Assembly: GCA_964596165.1 (NCBI GenBank) | Contig: CAZQTW010000020.1 | Coordinates: forward strand, 20,113 to 84,112 | Direction: 5' to 3' | Length of the DNA stretch: 64,000 nucleotides | Source of the DNA: CAYUQT01 sp964596165 | GTDB lineage: Bacteria; Planctomycetota; Phycisphaerae; UBA1845; JAFGLZ01 | In this document: in pieces, positions 59,102 through 64,000 of the stretch | Layout of the letters: every line of letters starts with the position of its first letter | Position numbering within the stretch: the first letter of the stretch is position 1 | Made by a program: the position numbers and the translations under genes | The notes under the pieces: generated by a model | What the model was told of the DNA's origin: nothing | Seen by the model: only the letters and a program-made list of their open reading frames with translations | Database searches by the model: none

Positions 59102-62100
59102 GCGCCGCAACCTCTTCACTTTGGTTGTGGGGAGGCCCGATCGGCAGTCGAACGACAAACGTTGTTCCCTTGCCGACCTCGGTTTCAAATGTGATTGCAC
59201 CCCCATGTTTCTCGACGATCACCGCATGCGCAATGGCCAACCCCTGGCCGGTGCCTTTGCCGACTTCCTTCGTCGTGAAGAACGGATCGAAGACTTTCGA
59301 GCGAATGGCCTCCGGGATGCCCGTTCCCGTGTCGCTTACGCGAATCTCGACCCAATCGCCATCCCTCCGAGTGGAAACCCCGATCGTCCCCCTGCCACCG
59401 TTTCCGCCGACCGCGTCGCGGATGGCGTGGGCGGCATTGACGACTAAATTCAGAATGACTTGGTTGATGTCCCCCGGGAAGCAGTGGACCGGTGGGAGCG
59501 AAAGATCCAGGTTCATCTTCATCTCGGCCACGTACTTCCATTCGTTTCGAGCGACCGTGATCGTGCTCTCGATCGCTTTGTTGAGGTCGATCGCTTTTCT
59601 GCTGTGCTCGTCAGGATATGAAAACTCTTTCATGGCACGGACGATCTTGGCCACACGGTCCACACCCTCCACCGATTGCCAAATGGCCTTGGGGATCTCT
59701 TCCATGAGGTACCCCAGGTCGACGTCTCTCGCGGTGGCGTCCATTTCCGCGATTAGTCCGGCGGGCACGGTCCCGCGTCGCGAGGATTCCAGGACCTCCG
59801 CATACTTGTCCAAGAGCTTCTTGAGGTCTTCGAAGGCCGTGTGGAGAAAGCGGATGTTGTCGCCGACGAACTGTGTGGGCGTGTTGATTTCGTGTGCGAT
59901 TCCAGCCGCCAACTGCCCGACCGACTCGAGCTTCTGCGCGTGCGCCAGTTGAGTCTGGAGGTTCGTCTGTTTCTCCTCGGCCTTGGCCTTCAGGACAACC
60001 TGGGCAACCGTATTGCCGAGGCTCTCTAGCATCGCGTCCTCGTCGGATAAGATGGCATGCTTGGAGAACAGCGCCAGGACGCCAATCGTCTCTCCGCCCG
60101 GCGGTTGAAGCCGATAGCCTGCGAAGGAGACTAGGCCTGTCTCCTTCGCCCAGTCGCGATCAACGGTTTCCGGATCGTTTGTCACGTCGTTGGTGAGGAA
60201 CTTGTGCCCGTCACCCGCAGCCAAGCGTCCAATCCTGTGGTACCCGAAGGGCATGCGCCGGTGGGCCTGGCCGTCGGTGTGCGCATATCGCCCTGAACTC
60301 GCCATCAGGTGAAGACACCGGTCCCGATGGCAATAGGGACGCTGTTCCTCGGGCGTGTCGGCATAGACGCATCCAGACCGGCAGAGGTCGCCCGGTTTGG
60401 CGATCCAAACGCGGCAGAAGTCCGCACCAAAAATGTCCACGACACCGTCGGTAATCATTCGCAGTTTTTCACCCAGTTCATCGGGGCCGAGTAGATTCTG
60501 TTGGAGAGAGTTCAGCTTGCTCTGTCGCTGGATTATCAACTCGCGTGACGCCGCCATTTGCTTGCGCGCGGTAATGTCGCGAACCAGAGCCACAGTTTGA
60601 AGACCGTCGTGGTCCCGGTACGCGGAGATCGAGATCTCGATGGGAAACTCCGTGCCGTCCTTCCGCAAGGCGGTCAGCTCCAGCGTTTTGCCAATGACCG
60701 GTCCGTTCCCGGTTCGAACAAACTCAGCGAATCCTTTCCGCTTGGCCTCGCGATACTTTGGCGGCACAATGGTCTCCAACATGCTGTTGTCAAGCACTTC
60801 TGCCGCGCTGTAACCGAAGATCTTCTCCGCCGCGGAGTTCCATAGACGAATATTACCTCGGGAGTCGGCTGCGATGATGGCGTCCTGAGCGGTCTCGGTA
60901 ATAGCTCGGTGACGCGCCTCGGATTGCCGGACGGCATTCTCCGCCTGTTGGCGTTCGGTGATGTCCTGAAACAGACCCAACAGTACGGGGCGGCCTTCCA
61001 GTTTGAGCGGCGCGGCGCTCACCCTTACGGGAACGATCCGACCGTCCTTCCGAATCACCTCGCCGTCGTAGTCTGCCACCTTGCCCTGTGCGGCATGGGC
61101 CGCAGACTTCTTCTTGTATTCGTCGGCCTTGCCCGCAGGATGAAGCTCCGCTTGGTGTATTCCCACGATTTCACTGCGGGGTTTTCCCAGTAGGACCTCG
61201 CCCTGCCGATTCGTCTCCAGAATCCGTCCTGTTTCCGCGTCGGCAAGAAACACCGCACAATTGAGCCCTTCGAAAATATGACGATACAACTGCTCGTTCT
61301 CGCGGAGTAATCGTTCGGCTTTCATGCGCTCCGCAACCTCAGCCTGCAGTCGTTGGTTGGTCTCTGCCAGCTCTATCGTCCGTTCGCGAACCAAGTCGTC
61401 GAGGTGATCCAGGTGCTTTTCCAGTTCCATCTTCGATAGGGCCGCCTGAATCACATGGCTGGAGCTAACCGCCAACCCTTCAAGCAGGCTGTCCTCATCG
61501 GCACCAATGGGATGCCGCGAGAAGAGCGCCAGAACACCAATGGGTTTTCCCTCGCAAGAAACGAGTCGATACCCGGCAAATGAAACCAATCCAAGTCCTC
61601 GAGCCCAATCATGATTGTGAACTCGGGGGTCGTTCGCGACATCATTGGTGAGGAACTTGGGTTCCTCCGAGGCGGCCACGCGCCCGATCTTGTAGCACCC
61701 GAAGGGCACTCGCCGGTGCATCTCGCCGTCGAGGTGTGTGTAGCGTCCCGAACTGGCCATGAGGTGAAGGCAGCGGTCTCGATGCCGGCACACGTGTGGA
61801 CCCTCCGTAATCTTGGCGTGCGCGCAGCCCCCGTCGCAACGATCGCCGGGTCTTGTCACCCAGATACGACAGAAATCGGCGTCAAATACTTCCACGATGG
61901 TGTCCGTGATTCTCTGGAGTTTCTGGCGGATATCTCCGGATAGGAACATTTCATCCTGCTGGAGGCGGCTCAACCTCACCTGACGCTCGACGGTGGACTG
62001 GAGGGCCTTTTCCGCCCGCTTTCGATCCGTGATGTCTTTCTCCACGCCACGGAAACCCAACAGATGCCCCCCCTCGTCGAGGATCGGTACGCCGTTGGTC

Positions 62101-63035
62101 TGAAGCACGACCTCGTGCCCGTCCTTGGCCAGTCTGCGGTTTTCCAGGTCGACAATGGGCTGTCTCTGTGCGGCGGCCCGTTCAAGGACCTTGCCGATGC
62201 GGACCGCCTCGTCAGGGGGCATGAAATCGAGAAGGGTCTTGCCCAGCACTTCCTTTGGCAGGTAGCCGAGAACATCCGCGACATGTTCGGAGCAGTAGGT
62301 GTAGCAGCCCCGCTGGTCGGTCTCCCATACCCAGCCGCCGCTGCTCAACACCACATCGCGGAAGCGGGCCTCGCTGATCCGAAGCCGCTGAAACTCACTC
62401 GCTACGTCCACTGCCTTCAACGCCCGGAGGTACGGTGCAGCCTCCTGGCCCCACTCCTTCACGGGACGAATCTCCCAACGGCAGCGAGCGTCGCCCTTGC
62501 CGACACACTCCGTTTCGATGGCCAGGAGATCACGCCCGAAGAAGCCGGTGGCATATCCGGAGGCATAGCCGGTCAGTGTCCAACAGATCGGATGGTTGCT
62601 GAGGCCAAACCGCTGGAGATGCACCTCTGCTTCGTAAGAGTTGTGCCAGGTGCCGTGCATGTGGAACCGGCCCGTCGGGCGGTCGAACTCGATCTGCTCA
62701 GGGGTAACGCGGACGATACCCTCCAAGACATGGAGGGAAGGCCCGGCGGCCAGCCAGTCCGCTTCGCTTTCCCACTCGAAGGCTTCGCCCAGCATCTTGG
62801 CGTCGCCATGCCCGTGGGCGTAGCCAAAACGGGTGAGCACCCCCATGGCCAGTTCCTCACCCATGGTCTCGATCAACTGGTGGCGCAGGGTACCCAGGGC
62901 CTCGGCGTCGAAGATGACCGCACGCCGCTGATTGAAGAACAGGCGACCTGCTTCGACCTCAGGCCGGATCAACGTCGAGAAGGTCAAGTCGCCAACCCGG
63001 ATCCGCCTCTTGGCTGGCCTTTCTCCACCGATCAT
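59073..63035 (-). CDS. Multi-sensor histidine kinase: XylR_N/V4R, PAS and duplicated cysteine-rich GAF
   Basis: A 1320-residue soluble kinase, start ATG 63035 (AAGGA seven bases upstream). Residues 15-100 match the XylR_N aromatic-effector domain (LTFSTLIRPEVEAGRLFFNQ) and 100-195 the V4R domain. PAS domains occupy about 220-340, 580-700 and 705-830. Two nearly duplicate GAF domains (about 360-535 and 840-1015) each carry five matched cysteines, at 389/400/404/416/422 and 874/885/889/902/907, plus shared wording such as HRDRCLHLMASSGRY. The kinase core has the phosphoacceptor His1048 in GIAHEINTPTQFVGDN, an N box LVVNAAHAIRDAV, G1 DTGTGIPEAI and G2 KGTGQGLAIAHAVI. No transmembrane helix is present. 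It heads the five-gene signalling operon and is the likely phosphodonor of its receivers. Confidence 0.92.
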   Translation of the reverse strand: MIGGERPAKRRIRVGDLTFSTLIRPEVEAGRLFFNQRRAVIFDAEALGTLRHQLIETMGEELAMGVLTRFGYAHGHGDAKMLGEAFEWESEADWLAAGPSLHVLEGIVRVTPEQIEFDRPTGRFHMHGTWHNSYEAEVHLQRFGLSNHPICWTLTGYASGYATGFFGRDLLAIETECVGKGDARCRWEIRPVKEWGQEAAPYLRALKAVDVASEFQRLRISEARFRDVVLSSGGWVWETDQRGCYTYCSEHVADVLGYLPKEVLGKTLLDFMPPDEAVRIGKVLERAAAQRQPIVDLENRRLAKDGHEVVLQTNGVPILDEGGHLLGFRGVEKDITDRKRAEKALQSTVERQVRLSRLQQDEMFLSGDIRQKLQRITDTIVEVFDADFCRIWVTRPGDRCDGGCAHAKITEGPHVCRHRDRCLHLMASSGRYTHLDGEMHRRVPFGCYKIGRVAASEEPKFLTNDVANDPRVHNHDWARGLGLVSFAGYRLVSCEGKPIGVLALFSRHPIGADEDSLLEGLAVSSSHVIQAALSKMELEKHLDHLDDLVRERTIELAETNQRLQAEVAERMKAERLLRENEQLYRHIFEGLNCAVFLADAETGRILETNRQGEVLLGKPRSEIVGIHQAELHPAGKADEYKKKSAAHAAQGKVADYDGEVIRKDGRIVPVRVSAAPLKLEGRPVLLGLFQDITERQQAENAVRQSEARHRAITETAQDAIIAADSRGNIRLWNSAAEKIFGYSAAEVLDNSMLETIVPPKYREAKRKGFAEFVRTGNGPVIGKTLELTALRKDGTEFPIEISISAYRDHDGLQTVALVRDITARKQMAASRELIIQRQSKLNSLQQNLLGPDELGEKLRMITDGVVDIFGADFCRVWIAKPGDLCRSGCVYADTPEEQRPYCHRDRCLHLMASSGRYAHTDGQAHRRMPFGYHRIGRLAAGDGHKFLTNDVTNDPETVDRDWAKETGLVSFAGYRLQPPGGETIGVLALFSKHAILSDEDAMLESLGNTVAQVVLKAKAEEKQTNLQTQLAHAQKLESVGQLAAGIAHEINTPTQFVGDNIRFLHTAFEDLKKLLDKYAEVLESSRRGTVPAGLIAEMDATARDVDLGYLMEEIPKAIWQSVEGVDRVAKIVRAMKEFSYPDEHSRKAIDLNKAIESTITVARNEWKYVAEMKMNLDLSLPPVHCFPGDINQVILNLVVNAAHAIRDAVGGNGGRGTIGVSTRRDGDWVEIRVSDTGTGIPEAIRSKVFDPFFTTKEVGKGTGQGLAIAHAVIVEKHGGAITFETEVGKGTTFVVRLPIGPPHNQSEEVAAHEEVSAFRG

Positions 63036-63636
63036 CTGATGGTCCTTTGTGCTTCGGTTTCAGTCCGCTGACGCCTGTCGTGCGGAGACCGGCTCTGAAG
63101 TGATCGCGGCGGACACCCGCTGGGTGCGATGGGCATCGCGGAGCAAGACTACCTGGACTTCTGGATTCGAGAGCGCAGAGACCGCCGACGTCGGCGAGTG
63201 GACTGCGGACTCAGGTTTGCTGCCACGCTGCTTCTCCTCGAACAGCAAGAACCCAATCGATCCTGTCTGTCTGTTGATCGTCACGGCAACTTGTAAGGAT
63301 AAGCAGAATCTTCTGCCGTAGGGTTGGGAAGTCCCGGCGTGAGCTATGTGCATGCCAGACGGGGAGAGTATGATTGTCCTGGGCGACTGCACTGTTGCAT
63401 CGGACTGCATTCGCCTTGAGAGGCCCGATAAGAGAGTCCGAGAATGGATCGCGGTTCCTCTTGCCAGATGGAGAGTCTTGGCTCTATGGTGAGGGCAGGT
63501 CGCCCGAATCGAGCGCGTCGGCAGGGGGACGATACGGCAATCCGTCGCCTGGAAGACTCGAGTCCTTCCGCAGAACGGTGCTATTCTCGCCGACCGATCG
63601 GCTTTCAAGATGGAGGGAGAGACTGGAGGTTTGTCC
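63036..63636. other. Intergenic region between the kinase operon and the last gene
   Basis: About 600 bases upstream of two divergent genes. Open frames exist on both strands but lack ribosome binding sites and family signatures. It should hold the promoters for the kinase operon (minus) and the secreted protein (plus), yet I find no box pair good enough to call. Confidence 0.45.
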
Positions 63637-64000
63637 ATGTACCTAAGCGCGACGATCTGTGGTGTTTTCCTGTTTCTGCCGGCGTCCAGTGCGGAGCGGC
63701 CCACGGTGCAGCCGCGGGCGGAGCTCACGTCGGGCAAGAAGCTCGAGACCATCTTCAACAACGACTGTAAAAGCGTTTTCTGCGCCCTTGACGGCAAGAA
63801 GTCGTCGGCCGACGACTATCGGCGCATTGTGAGACATATTCTGGCGATGAAGCCGGGCGTGCTCGCACAGTATGGTCACTTGCCCGACGCCCTCCTGTTT
63901 CGCACCAAAGTGGGTGCGACATTCGACAAGTACCGGGTCGAGGTCCCAAAAAGGACTTGGCTGGATGCGAGTGACGAGGTCGCCGACAGGCAACGGGACA
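63637..64000 (+). CDS. Secreted protein, 5' part only (runs off window)
   Basis: A partial gene of at least 121 codons, open to the window end. It starts at ATG 63637 with GGAGG seven bases upstream. The signal peptide is MYLSATICGVFLFLPASSAE. The mature part, KLETIFNNDCKSVFCALDGK then DDYRRIVRHILAMKPGVLAQ and LPDALLFRTKVGATFDKYRV, looks like the start of a planctomycete secreted hydrolase-like protein with an N-terminal barrel strand, but I cannot name the family. It is divergent from the kinase operon. Confidence 0.7.
   Translation, partial: MYLSATICGVFLFLPASSAERPTVQPRAELTSGKKLETIFNNDCKSVFCALDGKKSSADDYRRIVRHILAMKPGVLAQYGHLPDALLFRTKVGATFDKYRVEVPKRTWLDASDEVADRQRD

Noticed and set aside
63060..63353. 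Minus-strand 97-codon frame upstream of the giant kinase (QVAVTINRQTGSIGFLLFEE)
   Set aside because: No Shine-Dalgarno, no family and biased composition; kept out although a short real gene cannot be excluded.

Overview
The window is GC-rich, gene-dense bacterial DNA, most likely from a member of the Planctomycetota (Phycisphaerae-like). This is inferred from the gene set. It includes a membrane protein with the planctomycete-type zinc ribbon CEDCGYNL..CPECG, an ECF sigma factor followed directly by a Ser/Thr kinase with TPR-like tail, many secreted carbohydrate-active or FG-GAP proteins, twin-arginine Gfo/Idh/MocA oxidoreductases, and several response regulators carrying HD-GYP or HDOD output domains. 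I see no rRNA, CRISPR array, insertion sequence, integrase or prophage. One tRNA gene (Val, GAC, no encoded CCA) is present.

Layout. 1-1.6 kb: an XRE repressor/ImmA-type protease pair on the minus strand with a near-consensus promoter overlapped by a palindrome; the protease frame is cut by an in-frame TAA. 1.9-5.3 kb: a Gfo/Idh dehydrogenase, a divergent secreted heparinase-like polysaccharide lyase, and tRNA-Val. 5.3-6.7 kb is mostly non-coding, with one small zinc-ribbon ORF. 6.7-15.7 kb: a two-domain secreted hydrolase, threonine synthase, a FolD with altered catalytic residues, a coiled-coil protein, a glycerophosphodiesterase and TrpC. 15.8-22.7 kb: a zinc-ribbon membrane protein, a GH127-LamG enzyme, an MgtC/DUF4010 protein and a GT2 glycosyltransferase. 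22.9-25.8 kb: a complete TRAP transporter. 25.9-31.1 kb: a TetR-MFP-RND efflux operon with two perfect palindromic operators in its promoter. 31.2-34.9 kb: iorA-iorB-paaK, an oxygen-sensitive route for aromatic 2-oxo acids.

35-43.6 kb: a DUF2520 Rossmann protein, a secreted SGNH hydrolase, a translationally coupled ECF sigma/STPK/TadA operon, then divergent aat, anmK and murQ (N-end-rule aminoacyl transfer and peptidoglycan sugar recycling). 43.8-48.6 kb: a TAT-exported Gfo/Idh protein, a DUF4258/YgiT-type toxin-antitoxin pair, a lipoprotein and two small unknown proteins.

48.6-63 kb is dominated by signalling. An HDOD protein and histidine kinase form one pair. After two secreted sugar or calcium-binding proteins, a five-gene minus-strand operon follows: a 1320-residue multi-sensor histidine kinase (XylR_N/V4R input, PAS domains, two copies of a cysteine-rich GAF), REC-HD-GYP, REC-HDOD, REC-degenerate HD-GYP, and a stand-alone REC. 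This cluster is the best candidate for something not yet described: a phosphorelay in which one kinase could drive several HD-type regulators, one of them apparently catalytically dead. The window ends inside a secreted protein gene.
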